A DNA stretch of 36,131 bases from Paulinella micropora (taxonomy: Eukaryota > Cercozoa > Imbricatea > Euglyphida): assembly GCA_009731375.1 (NCBI GenBank), contig BJOX01000303.1, forward strand, positions 635,266 through 671,396, read 5' to 3'. Below are positions 1 through 8,680 of the stretch, piece by piece. The notes under the pieces are model-generated. The model had not been told where the DNA came from. It worked only from the letters and a program-made list of their open reading frames with translations, and made no database searches. How positions within the stretch are numbered: the first letter of the stretch is position 1; each line of letters opens with the position of its first letter. A program made the position numbers and the translations under genes.

Positions 1-297
1 GTCACCGAATGTGCAAGTGCATACACCAAGCGCGGTTGCTAGAGCTGCCTCGAAACCCCACCCATAACAATCTGGTGTCTGCTGGGTCCTGGGCTATCAA
101 CCAGCATATGCGGAGTTTAAGATCTTTTACGCGCGCAACGACCCTCCTCCCCAGCATCTACCACCAAAGGGTTATGATTTGGAGTCACAGTTTAACGCCT
201 TGAGGCCAGCGGGCTGGAACTCTGTTTAGCAAGTGTGACTAGGTTTTTTCATCGGGATTTCCCTCAAATATGTCACAGTCAACACTCCAAGGCAGAT

Positions 298-298
<1 letters not shown>
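1..298. other. left-edge spacer, nothing recognised
   Basis: About 300 bases of mixed composition without a convincing coding frame, RNA gene or repeat. It runs directly into the TAA microsatellite and is probably host-type non-coding DNA. Confidence 0.4.
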
Positions 299-352
<54 letters not shown>

Positions 353-353
353 T
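299..353. repeat. (TAA)n microsatellite
   Basis: An almost perfect run of TAA/AAT triplets. It ends a few bases before an assembly gap, so its true length is unknown. Confidence 0.9.
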
Positions 354-360
354 AATACAA

Positions 361-538
361 NNNNNNNNNNNNNNNNNNNNNNNNNNNNNNNNNNNNNNNN
401 NNNNNNNNNNNNNNNNNNNNNNNNNNNNNNNNNNNNNNNNNNNNNNNNNNNNNNNNNNNNNNNNNNNNNNNNNNNNNNNNNNNNNNNNNNNNNNNNNNNN
501 NNNNNNNNNNNNNNNNNNNNNNNNNNNNNNNNNNNNNN
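361..538. other. assembly gap (N run)
   Basis: 178 undetermined bases between two microsatellites (TAA and TG). Smaller gaps lie at 1046-1055 and 34831-34840, and longer ones at 32388-32863 and 34081-34125. The gaps fall in or next to low-complexity sequence or cut genes. Confidence 0.98.
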
Positions 539-566
539 TGTGTGTGTGTGTGTGTGTGTGTGTGTG

Positions 567-601
<35 letters not shown>

Positions 602-629
602 GTGTGTGTGTATGTGTTGTGTGTGTGTG

Positions 630-660
<31 letters not shown>

Positions 661-803
661 CCCTCCCTCCCTCTCTCTCTCTCTCTCTCTCGCTCTCTGT
701 CTCTCTCTCTCTCTCTTAGATCTGTCTCTCCTCCTCTCCTCTCCTCCTCCTCCTCCACCTACTACTACTACTACTACTTCTACTACTACTACTACTACCA
801 CTA

Positions 804-849
<46 letters not shown>

Positions 850-851
850 TG

Positions 852-882
<31 letters not shown>

Positions 883-942
883 CACTACTACTACCACTAC
901 TACTACTACTACTACTACTCTACTACTCTACTTCTACTACTT

Positions 943-977
<35 letters not shown>

Positions 978-1262
978 GTTCGTACACTACTACACAATAC
1001 TTCCCCTCCCCCCCAACCCCCCCCCCCCCCCCCCCCCCACCTACTNNNNNNNNNNACATAAAAGAAAAGAAAAAAATATGAAAAAAATAACAAAAAGCGC
1101 AAGAGCAAGGAGTACAGTATGTCTTGTGTGTTGTGTGTGTGTAATACTATGTGTTGTGTGTGTGTGTTGTGTGTGTGTGTGTGTCTGTGTGTGTGTGGTG
1201 TTTTGTATGTGTGTCTGTGTTTTGTGTGTGTTTTGTGTGTGTGTGTGTGTTTGTTTGTGTGT

Positions 1263-1293
<31 letters not shown>

Positions 1294-1418
1294 TGTGTGT
1301 GTGTGTGTTGTTTGTTGGTTGTGTGTGTATGTGTGTTGTGTGTGTGTGTATGTGTGTGTGTTGTGTGTGCTGTGTGTGTATGTGTTGTGTGTGTGCTGTG
1401 TGTGTGTGTGTTGTGTCT

Positions 1419-1450
<32 letters not shown>

Positions 1451-1578
1451 CTCCCTCCCTCCCTCTCTCTCTCACTCTCTCGCTCTCTCTCTCTCGCTCT
1501 CTCTCTCTCACACACACTCTCTCTCTCTCTTAGATCTGTCTCTCCTCTCCTCTCCTCCTCCTCATCCTCCTCCTCCTC

Positions 1579-1610
<32 letters not shown>

Positions 1611-1623
1611 GCTACTGCTACTG

Positions 1624-1713
<90 letters not shown>

Positions 1714-1780
1714 TAGATCTGTCTCTCCTCCTCTCCTCTCCTCCTCCTCATCCTCCTCCTCCTACTACTACTACTACTGT

Positions 1781-1814
<34 letters not shown>

Positions 1815-1821
1815 GCTACTG

Positions 1822-1889
<68 letters not shown>

Positions 1890-1901
1890 CTACTTCTACT
1901 T

Positions 1902-1936
<35 letters not shown>

Positions 1937-2000
1937 GTTCGTACACTACTACACACTACTTCCCCCCCCCCACACACACACACTACTAGTACTACTTCTA
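539..2000. repeat. composite microsatellite block, duplicated
   Basis: A succession of TG/TGTGTT, TC/CA, TCC and TAC arrays, with a poly-C run near 1010-1038. The order TG, TC, 'TTAGATCTGTCTCTCC', TCC, TAC, 'GTTCGTACACTACTACACA' is seen twice. The anchors lie near 978 and 1937, so the block is a tandem duplication of roughly 0.96 kb. The 'TTAGATCTGTC' anchor occurs near 716, 1530 and 1713. Long frames here are artefacts of the repeats and encode nothing credible. Confidence 0.85.
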
Positions 2001-2001
2001 C

Positions 2002-2083
2002 ATAAAAGAAAAGAAAAGAATATGGAAAAAATAACAAAAAGCGCAAGAGCAAGGAGTACAGCAAGCTCAAGGACCTCGTGTAG
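2002..2083 (+). other. exon-like basic segment, duplicated near 1056-1118
   Basis: A short open stretch encodes a Lys-rich peptide containing KKRKSKEYSKLKDLV and ends in TAG at 2081-2083. A nearly identical stretch lies at 1056-1118, but there it runs into GTATGT, which resembles a splice donor. This could be the last exon of a host gene whose introns are filled with microsatellites, duplicated together with the repeat block. The segment is too short to be sure that it is coding. Confidence 0.25.
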
Positions 2084-2090
2084 GCATCTT

Positions 2091-2368
2091 TAATATTACT
2101 GACGACATTCAAGAGAGAGAGAAAAGAAAAGTTTTTCGATTTTGGTTGGAATTTTAATTTTGTGTTAGTTTTTCATTTTTGTGTCAAAAATTCAAAATTT
2201 CCAATTTAACGGTAACATTTCACGAAAATTTACTATATTTTGCGAACGAATATAGCAGTTAATTTGAAAATTCAAATTTCCAACCAAAGTGGAAATTCCA
2301 ACCAAAATTAAAATTCCAACTAAAATCGCCAAACTAATTTTTTTTCTTTTGAATGTCGTTAGTAATAA
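2091..2368. mobile_element. MITE-like fold-back element
   Basis: The left end (2091-2168) and the reverse complement of the right end (about 2290-2368) match over some 70 bases. Both share ACGACATTCAA near the tip and TTGGAATTTTAATTTT further in. The core is AT-rich and has no coding capacity. Long terminal inverted repeats on a 280-bp non-coding body are the hallmark of a non-autonomous DNA transposon or fold-back element. The target duplication is not clear (a TA or TAAT at most). It marks this side as eukaryotic chromosomal DNA. Confidence 0.6.
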
Positions 2369-2370
2369 CT

Positions 2371-3022
2371 TTTGCATGGCTGTCATAAAAATATTATAGT
2401 CTGACATAAAAAAGTTTCTAGTGATTTCAATATAATGTTAATGCTTATTAATACGTTTCATACAATTCTAATCGTAAACTCATCGAATCCGGATGCAGAT
2501 GGACTTATATATATGATATTAATAATTATATTATGAGTGACGCAAGCTGACTTTCAAGTCACTTGCCGATCAAGTTCAACAAAAATTATTAAAATTTGTA
2601 TCATATTTTATTGATAAGCTCAAACGTTTAAATTAAATATTAATAACTGTTATTAATATATAATAAAAGTATTATTTTCTTTCAATGCACAACAAAAAAA
2701 GAAAAAAAATAGTTACCTTGACTATGATGAATTCAATGATAAGCTACATGAAAAATTACTACTGTTTTCAGTTTTGTAAGTTCAAAATTTGAATTTGAAT
2801 TTTAAAATATGATGTATTGAGTTTAATATAATTGAGAAATACTATTTCTATTATTTTTGTGTGAAAAAAAACAATGTCTTCAAGTTGTGCTAGAGTCGTG
2901 AAGCGGAGTGGTTTGGTGAGTGACATCAAAAACTGACCGTTACATCAATAGGAAATTTAAAATTTGAATGTTTTTCAATCTAAATAACTAAAATGATGAT
3001 TTTACATGAAAAGCAGTTGATT
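2371..3022. other. AT-rich spacer, no gene seen
   Basis: About 650 bases of very AT-rich sequence with stops in every frame and short poly-A/T tracts. I see no gene, RNA or clear repeat. It contrasts sharply with the GC-rich viral DNA that starts close to 3100. Confidence 0.6.
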
Positions 3023-3430
3023 TTATTTGTTAATATCATAATTTGAAAAACTCAAAATTTCAGCAAAATTTTTTGAGAAACATTTTGCATTATATCCTGT
3101 CTCGACGTTCTTGACCATTTCAAACAGTATCTCGCAGGAGAAGTGGCGCTCGGCCTTTTGTCCAAAGTTAAAAAAGCTGTTGGTGCAGGAGATGATGGCC
3201 ACTATGAGCAGGCACGTTACGCTGACTCAGTCGTAGCCCGCCCTGCCTGTTTCGCACGCCTTGAAGCCGAAATTGCCGACCACGATCGAACAGATCGCCG
3301 GCACGATAGTAGCCAGCAGCCCGAAGACCAGGAACTTGTTGTAGTAGAAATAGCCCGCCGAGTTGTTGAGGTGCGCGTGCAGGGCGCATTCGTCCACCAC
3401 GCTGGCAAAATAAGACTCATGGCGCGAGGA
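3023..3430 (-). pseudogene. SLATT/DUF4231-like two-helix membrane protein, broken
   Basis: The frame from 3430 down to the TAA at 3023-3025 shows a short helix ending in FYYNK. It then has two hydrophobic segments, FLVFGLLATIVPAICSIVVG and, after a short loop, VTCLLIVAIISC. A polar stretch with FNFGQKAERH follows. This order and the YYN...NFGxKAxxH pattern are typical of SLATT/DUF4231 proteins, which sit in membranes and are common in large DNA viruses. An in-frame TGA at 3227-3229 falls between the two helices. No ATG opens this frame, because a TAG lies at 3431-3433; the nearest ATG, at 3456, is in another frame. The 3' end passes into AT-rich DNA, so the last part is probably not native and the gene looks cut at the virus-host junction. 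The frame is clear, the family fairly so. Confidence 0.5.
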
Positions 3431-3460
3431 CTATTTTTCTTCCTCTCGCTTAACATCCTA

Positions 3461-3481
3461 GTCGTGGCACCACGACTTTTT
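3461..3481 (+). terminator. short hairpin followed by T run
   Basis: A perfect inverted repeat, GTCGTGG-CA-CCACGAC (3461-3476), is followed by five T on the + strand. It lies between the small basic gene and the SLATT-like gene, both read from the minus strand. It could be a transcript-end hairpin, but the stem is only 7 bp. Confidence 0.3.
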
Positions 3482-3520
3482 CCTCCATTCTTTTTGTTAA
3501 AAGAAAGTTTGTGTCAAGAT

Positions 3521-3769
3521 TTAAATTTTCGTCTTCTTCTTCTTCCGCCTGGCCGCTTTCGGCTTGAAGGCCGGCACGCTGGAGCTGTTCTTCTTCTTCT
3601 TGGTCAGGGCTAGCAGGTAGCGTGTGTACTCGACCGGGTCGTGGTGGTGCTGCTCGACTGGGTCCGGGGGCGGTGCTGCTGCCCGCTGCCGCTGGTGCTG
3701 GTACTCTCCTGCCGTGGACACCGGGGCGTGGCCCGCGAGGGGGTTGTCTGTAACGCGCCCTGGCAACAT
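3521..3769 (-). CDS. small basic protein with Lys/Arg tail, unknown function
   Basis: An 82-codon frame starting MLPGRVTDN. It has a Pro/His-rich middle (PPPDPVEQHHHDPVEYTRYLL) and two basic clusters, LTKKKKNSSS and ARRKKKKTKI, at the end. Such a tail would bind DNA or act as a nuclear signal. An ATG further up in another frame (MSGRAPRSDVK, near 3808) suggests that the original start lay upstream and that a frame slip separates it. No family recognised. The competing long frame (3450-3863) is Pro/Arg/Ala-rich and looks like a shadow. Confidence 0.45.
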   Translation of the reverse strand: MLPGRVTDNPLAGHAPVSTAGEYQHQRQRAAAPPPDPVEQHHHDPVEYTRYLLALTKKKKNSSSVPAFKPKAARRKKKKTKI

Positions 3770-3859
3770 CTACACGGTGTTTGACATCGGATCGGGGGGC
3801 ACGGCCTGACATTTTTCCTCCTTCTCCATCTCTTCTCCTCGCATGAAGATTAAAAAAAC

Positions 3860-4686
3860 TCATGCCTTGCTCAGCAGCATTTCCAAGTCCGCCCCGTTCA
3901 GGTCAACCTTGTCGCGCGTGTCCGGTGACACGACCCGGACGTTGAGGTACTTGGTCTTGCTAGGGAAAAACACGTACTGGTCGTGCCTGTCCTGAGCGCT
4001 AGACTGATACCCCCCTGAACTGCAAGAAAAGGAATGATTAGGCTGACCGAGTGGTTCTTGGGGCCGCGCGTAATGGATGTGCCGTCCCAGACCTCATGGA
4101 AGCAGCCGAGCGAGTAGGCCAGCGTCGAGCATTCCTTGATCTGTATGCCCAGCGAGGTCGGCAGGCCCAAGGCCACCACGTTCGGCAAGATCCTGGTCTG
4201 CCCCGAGGGCAGCGAGGTCCCCGCTCCGTTCTGGGCAGAGGTCTCGAAGCCGAGCACCGCGTGCGCGCTGTCGCTGTTGGATTGATGGCAATAGATCGCG
4301 AACTCGGCGCCCGCGCTCAGCGTAAACTGCAGCTTCAGGTGCGTGTCGAGGTACGTGATGCCGATTGTCTGGCCCGGCTGGACGTAGCCCTCGTTGATCA
4401 GCAGCGACTGCAGTGTGTCGGCCAAGGTCTCCCCCGTGTAATTTTGCGAGGGAATCGTGATCGTCACGTTGCCCGTGGCCGTACTGGTCAGGTAGAGCTT
4501 GTTGTTCTTGGAGTTGAAGTTGAAGCAGGCGTTCGGTACCGTGGCCCAGATCAGGTGGTACCTGCCCTCGATCGCTTCCTGCAAGGGCAGGCGGAACTCG
4601 GCCGAATCGCCCATACCCTGCACCCGGTCGCGGTCCTTGCTGCGGACCAGCAGGTTCATTTCGCTCAGGGTGCGTAGGGAGCTCAT
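3860..4686 (-). CDS. beta-rich virion-type protein (minor capsid/penton-like), frameshifted near the C-terminus
   Basis: Starts MSSLRTLSEM. The segment IEGRYHLIWATVPNACFNFN is followed by NNKLYLTSTATGNVTITIPS and then by a Thr/Leu-rich stretch (NYTGETLADTLQSLL). This order (a 'comfortable' hydrophobic strand, then N-N-K, a beta strand and a 'GxYTxxxLxxxL' helix) recurs in structural proteins of polintons, polinton-like viruses and relatives. That supports a capsid or penton role, but the exact identity is uncertain. Coding signal leaves this frame at a run of six C on the + strand (4012-4017) and continues in a neighbouring frame to a TGA at 3860-3862, so the last 50 or so residues are read out of frame in this copy. 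It is divergent from the next virion-type gene, with 60 bp between the starts. Confidence 0.55.
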
Positions 4687-4746
4687 TCTTTAATTTGTTT
4701 TCTTGGTGCGCTAGTTTTCTTAAACAGAGAGGCACGAGAATAAAAA

Positions 4747-5936
4747 ATGTCACTGACGCTGAGTGGCACGAAACAGCTGCGTCTGGAGGACACGGTCGAG
4801 ACCAAGCCGTTGCCTAGCATGGTCACGGCCTTTGGCGAGCACAAGGTCGCGGAGTCTACCCCGCTAGTGCAGGAGACTTTCCCTTACACCGGCACCCTGA
4901 ACCCGCGCAATTTCACGACCACTGGCTCCGTGACCACCGCGGCCGGCCTGTTGTCGCTCAGTGGCGCCGCACAAGCCGAAACGCTTCGTCGCTGCAAGTA
5001 CCGCGCGGGGCAAGGGCTCGTCTGCCGCTTCATGGCGCTGTTCCCGGCCGCGCCCAACGTGGCTAATTCGGCCATGGCCGGGCTAGGCGAAGACAACAAC
5101 TACTTCTTCTTTGTGCAGAACCAGACACAGAGCAACAGGCTGCGGATCTTGCACCGCAACGCAAGTGTCGACATGTATATCGACCAGGCCAACTGGAACC
5201 TCGACACCTGCCTGGGCGGCGACCAGGACGACATGGACCGCAAGGACTGGTCCAAGGGCAACATTTTTCAGATCCAGCTTTAGTACTTGGGATTTGGGGC
5301 TGTCGTGTTCTCGGTCGAGAGGAAGTCGGACGGGGTGCTAGTCCCCGTGCACAGAATCCAGTACGCAGGCGCTAACACAACACCTTGGCTCAGCAACGCC
5401 AGTTTACCGTTCAGGCTCAAGACCACTGGGGCGGGCGGCCTGGTGCGCACTGCCAGTGTCGGCGTCCTGGTCGAAGGTCCCGTGAGGCAGCTTGGCCTCA
5501 GCTTTGCGCGCGCGAACGTTCAGACCGCCAGCACGACCGAACAGAACGCGTTAGTCATCCGCAACAAGAGCTTGATCGGCGCCCTCGCTAACAACGACTT
5601 GTTGTTCCCAATACTGCTGACTGCTACGGCCGTCTCGAGCACCAAGCCCGTGGTCCTCCGAGTGCTCACGCAAGTCACGTTTGGCAGCGCGCCGACCTAC
5701 GCGAACCATGACGCGGCCGCTTCTAATAGCGAATACTCCGCGTCCCTCGTCACGGTGTCCGCGGCAATGCGGTGGCCGCGTGCGTCGTGTCGGCCACGGG
5801 CTCGGCCTCTGCCTCATTGGACCTGAGTAGGCTTAACATCGCAGTCGGGCCCGGAGAAGTGCTATGCATCGCGTGTAGCACTACTTCCGGCACGGCGGAC
5901 GTGCACATGAGTTTGAGCTGGTACGAGGACGTGTGA
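4747..5936 (+). pseudogene. virion-type protein interrupted by TAG and a frameshift
   Basis: Starts MSLTLSGTKQ just after ATAAAAA. The frame stops at TAG 5281-5283 and continues in frame with YLGFGAVVFSVER and a VPVHRIQYAGANTTPWL segment, so one gene has been split. The 'YLGFG...F.VE....LVxVHxIxYAxxNTxP' motif is a recurrent block in uncharacterised virion-associated proteins of large algal and protist viruses, where the position of the stop is usually Gln or Glu. Near 5760 coding signal shifts frame again and runs to TGA 5934-5936 (ending SLSWYEDV). The full length would be about 396 codons. The role is inferred as structural from the family pattern and the divergent pairing with the gene at 3860-4686. 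Confidence 0.55.
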
Positions 5937-5983
5937 AAAAAAGAAAGTTCGTCTTACATTAAAAACAAAGGAGGAGAAGAGAA

Positions 5984-6490
5984 ATGAAAAAAGTGGTAGC
6001 AATCGACCCCGGACTGCGAAATCTTGGAGTGGTTGTGCTCGAAAAGGACAATAGCACCAACGCCATCACTGTCACTTATGCCAGCGTGCTGGACATCGCC
6101 AGACAGGACGACACCGACAGCTTCAAGACCAAGCCACTGTCAGCGTGCTTGCACGCGATCGATGAACTGTACAACGCTGACATCTGCGTGGTAGAGGACC
6201 AAAATTTCGGGAGAGCAAATACCAATCCAGATAATCTGCTTATCCAAGCGGCAGCCGGTGCAACTATGCTCAGTCTCGGTGCCAAGGAGCTTATCTATTA
6301 TCCGTCCAGTTTCAAATTCAGTTGTATTCGGCAGAGTTAAGGGGAGATACAAAATTCAGTCTAAAGTGCTGACACAAAACCTCGTAGAGAGTTTTAATGT
6401 AACTGGTCAGACTAAATGCGTCACAGAGTCAGATCACTTGAGTGACGCCTTTGGTCTCGCTTTCTGTGCGCTGGTCAGAGGGAGCGCACG
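5984..6490 (+). CDS. RuvC-fold Holliday junction resolvase (poxvirus A22-like), frameshifted
   Basis: Begins MKKVVAIDPGLRNLGVVVLE, the first RuvC motif with catalytic Asp in IDPG. ICVVEDQNF gives the second acidic residue, and SDHLSDAFGLAFCAL carries the final acidic pair, so all catalytic positions are visible. The first frame ends in TAA at 6338-6340. Between about 6313 and 6340 coding passes to the +1 frame, where KGRYKIQSKVL and the last motif lie. That frame stays open to 6671, but nothing after about 6490 looks like this family. The 3' end overlaps, antisense, the tail of the nuclease gene. The enzyme would resolve branched replication or recombination intermediates before packaging. 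Confidence 0.7.
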
Positions 6491-6650
6491 AGGGCCGGGC
6501 GGTCAGCAGGTCGCTCTGAGCCGATCCCTGTTCCTGTTGGGGTGCGGCGGAAGAAGGTGCAGGAGTAGCCTGCTTCGATTTTTGCTCATTCCACTTTTCG
6601 CTGATGTACTTCATGCGCTCTTTACGGACCATGCTCTTCACCTCGGGCAT
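6429..6650 (-). CDS. C-terminal remnant of the nuclease gene (YABBY/HMG-like end)
   Basis: A GC-rich frame reading MPEVKSMVRKERMKYISEKW, then NEQKSK and a Pro/Ser/Gln-rich tail ending at 6429. The pattern 'MPxVK...KERMKxIxxxW' is the second half of a small viral HMG/YABBY-like domain. The first half, KKPRAPSAYN, is found on the same strand at about 8677-8712, at the end of the nuclease gene. The two halves fit one domain split by the AT-rich block between them. Alternatively this is the C-terminus of the proline-rich AT-rich gene upstream, since the frame is open through the Pro-rich stretch. Confidence 0.45.
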   Translation of the reverse strand: MPEVKSMVRKERMKYISEKWNEQKSKQATPAPSSAAPQQEQGSAQSDLLTARPSCAPSDQRTESETKGVTQVI

Positions 6651-6654
6651 AGGA

Positions 6655-7072
6655 GGAAGAGGATTGAATGAAGGAGGAGGAGGAGGAGGATTGAATGAAG
6701 GAGGAGGAGGAGATGAAGGAGTAGGAGGAGGAGTAGAAGAGGGCTGGGATGATGAAGGAAGATATGGAGGAGACGAAGATGAAGGAGGATTTGAACAAGA
6801 AGAGACGGGAGGAATGTCATACCTTTACTTTTCGCATCCTTTACTGCTCTCATAATTGTTAGTTCAATCGCATCCATATCATAGAAGTTAATATCAAGGT
6901 CTCTGAATGGGTATGTATAGCCGTTTATCCCTCTGTTCTTTATCGGTTTTAGCTCAACAACCTTATATTCCCTCTGTTTAGTCTCCCGTGTCTTAGTTTC
7001 CCTTAAATTCGCCTTAGTTTTTAAGAGTTCTACATTTTTCTTTGTTGGTCTTGGTGGTAATGGTGGTGGCAT
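6655..7072 (-). CDS. AT-rich gene with proline-rich C-terminus, unknown
   Basis: ATG at 7070-7072 opens MPPPLPPRPTKKNVELLKTK. A Lys/Arg/Thr-rich helix (ANLRETKTRETKQREYKVV) follows, then GYTYPFRDLDINFYDMDAIE and LTIMRAVKDAKSKG. This part is AT-rich and coherent. Near 6820 the frame turns into Leu-rich translation of a TCC microsatellite, while the neighbouring frame gives a Pro/Ser-rich stretch ending in PSFNPPPPPPSFNP, so a frame slip in the repeat is likely. The upstream region (7073-7211) is very AT-rich and probably holds the promoter. Family not recognised. Confidence 0.4.
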
Positions 7073-7211
7073 TATATCAATGGGTATATAAAATATTAGA
7101 AAAATATTAAATTGTTGTACCTTTTTATAAATATAAATTGTCTTACCTTTAACATGAAATTCATTTATATTTAACATAAAAAATAATTTTCTGTTTTTGT
7201 TTTGTTTTTTT

Positions 7212-7397
7212 TTATTCTCTCGCCGTCTCTTTCGCTTTTATTTCTTCATATTCCTTAAGTTTTCTATTTCGTTCTTTTAATTGCTCCTTTCTCTTTTGAT
7301 TGATTTCATCCTTATTTCTTTTATAATATGCTAGAGCCTTTTCGGAGTTAGCCTTTCTCTTTTCTTCTGGTGTGAGATATTTCTTATGTCTCCCCAT
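7212..7397 (-). CDS. small basic helical protein of giant-virus type
   Basis: 61 codons starting MGRHKKYLTPEEKRKANSEK and rich in Lys, Arg and Glu throughout. The opening 'MGRxKKYxTxEEKRxAxxEK..xYYxRNKDEIN' is a pattern that recurs in short proteins of large DNA viruses and of eukaryotic loci holding viral insertions. Its function is unknown; nucleic-acid binding is plausible from the charge. It lies 25 bp after the zinc-finger gene and has the same AT-rich codon use. Confidence 0.55.
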   Translation of the reverse strand: MGRHKKYLTPEEKRKANSEKALAYYKRNKDEINQKRKEQLKERNRKLKEYEEIKAKETARE

Positions 7398-7422
7398 AGT
7401 ATATATTATTAGTAATATAATT

Positions 7423-7830
7423 TTACTCTTTAAATAAAAATAAATTATTTTGGTGGTTTTTATAATATCTTTCTATATCATCGTTTCTATATGCTATACG
7501 AATAACTTTATGTCCGCCTATCATAACCTCTTCTTTTTCCGCAAAGAAGTCTCTATGTGATTGACTTTTTTCGTGTTCATATTTGCTATATATTCTTATC
7601 GTCTTACCACAGACACATTTATATGTTTTTTTGCTTCTTTCTTTTCTGTAATTGATTTGCTTTTGTTTAGTCAATTGTTTATAAACAGTATTCTTATTAT
7701 CTTCTTCATATTTTGCTAATACCTCTCTTTCATAAAATTCTCTTGCTAATCTTTCCGCTTCTTCTTTTGTTCTCTTCTTAGCCTCCTGCTTCTTCTTCTT
7801 CTCTTCTTTGATCTGCCTCCGAGAATTCAC
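7423..7830 (-). CDS. zinc-finger protein with charged coiled N-terminus
   Basis: 135 codons. The first 60 residues are a highly charged helix (EEKKKKQEAKKRTKEEAERL). After it comes YKCVCGKTIRIYSKYEHEKSQSH, a Cys-x-Cys...His...His arrangement that fits a single C2H2-like finger of the sort found in giant-virus proteins. The tail IGGHKVIRIAYRND is predicted beta. It is the first of three AT-rich genes in the inserted block and shares their strand. Its role is unknown; DNA or RNA binding is inferred. Confidence 0.55.
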   Translation of the reverse strand: MNSRRQIKEEKKKKQEAKKRTKEEAERLAREFYEREVLAKYEEDNKNTVYKQLTKQKQINYRKERSKKTYKCVCGKTIRIYSKYEHEKSQSHRDFFAEKEEVMIGGHKVIRIAYRNDDIERYYKNHQNNLFLFKE

Positions 7831-8680
7831 TCACTTCGGCGATCTCTGTCGACATGATGTCGTAGTAGTGATCAACAGGAGGACAGTGTCAGCTCCTATG
7901 TTTGGTTTTTGTTCGTTTGTGTTCTGTTCCTCCTTCAGTCGATTGACTAGTGAAGAGAGAAACTAATAGAGAGGGTAGGATAAGATTCCCTGTCCTCTAT
8001 GAAACACTGTTTGTATGTTTGTTTTTGTTTGAGAAAAATAGTCTTTGAGACTTTCTCCGATTTCTTGTTCTCCTTACTCAGATTACTTTCTCCTCCTTCT
8101 TTTCTATATTGTATCTAGTATGAGGCACTTGGACCTACACACAGATAGTAATAGAGAAGCTAGAAAAGCTCTCCTTGAGAAGTCGACAGTCGGTCGGATA
8201 GGTTCTCAGACCTACCTTTAGAAAACGATCAGAGATTTGCAAAAATACTCTGACGTATGTGTGAGATAATGCAGATAAATGCACAAACTAGAAGGGTAGA
8301 GTGTTGTGCTCCTGTCCCTATGCTTGTTTGTGTTTTGTGTGTGTTCCTTCACTCTTCTGTCCACCTCCTTCTTCTTGGTCTCTGTGTGAGAACAGCAAGA
8401 ACGACAGAGAGTTTGTATCTGATGTCTCCTTGTGAGCACACAGATACTGATTGGGCTAGAGGGTACGAGACACCTGCTTGAGACCAATCAAATTATTTGT
8501 TTTGTGAAAGAGTTATGAGGGAGCTGTGTTGGAGTATTTGTTTTCGTCTGACGTCCCCGTGTGAGACAGGTCAGTGAAAATTCACTCTGCGGTTGCCAGC
8601 CATCTGGTCGCGAAAGAACTATAAACAACGTAAAGCACGATTTCTAGCAAAATAACGTCCCATGACAATGTTACCTGGTT
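7831..8680. other. non-coding part of the inserted block
   Basis: 850 bases with frequent stops on both strands. It is rich in TTTG/GTTTGT and CTCCTT words. Two stretches, near 7895-7940 and 8310-8360, share the words CTCCT, ATG, TTGTTTGTGTT and TCCTTCA and may be diverged copies. No RNA gene or clear frame is seen. The few long frames (for example 8257-8481) are not credible genes. Confidence 0.35.

Larger units (their letters stand above)
6655..8680. mobile_element. AT-rich inserted block with three small genes
   Basis: About 2 kb whose base composition is far more AT-rich than the viral genes on both sides. It carries three minus-strand frames (7072, 7397 and 7830) and an 850-bp non-coding part. 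It separates KKPRAPSAYN from MPEVKSMVRKERMK, which look like two halves of one domain. One edge is a GGA/TCC microsatellite (6655-6790); the other is close to 8680. I see no clear terminal repeats or target duplication. GTAACA at one edge and a long pyrimidine tract at the other also allow an intron. Confidence 0.45.

Noticed and set aside
235-2093. Long frames of Cys-Val, Tyr, Thr, His or Ser-Leu repeats
   Set aside because: They are translations of TG, TC and TAC microsatellites and of N runs; no start, composition or motif supports a gene.
6638-6830. Leu-rich C-terminus (HLLLLLHSILLLLLL) as a membrane helix
   Set aside because: It is one frame of a TCC microsatellite; the neighbouring Pro/Ser frame is just as open, so no membrane claim is made.
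7831-8680. tRNA or CRISPR array in the non-coding block
   Set aside because: No cloverleaf with a T-loop GTTCRA box and no regular repeat-spacer pattern was found.
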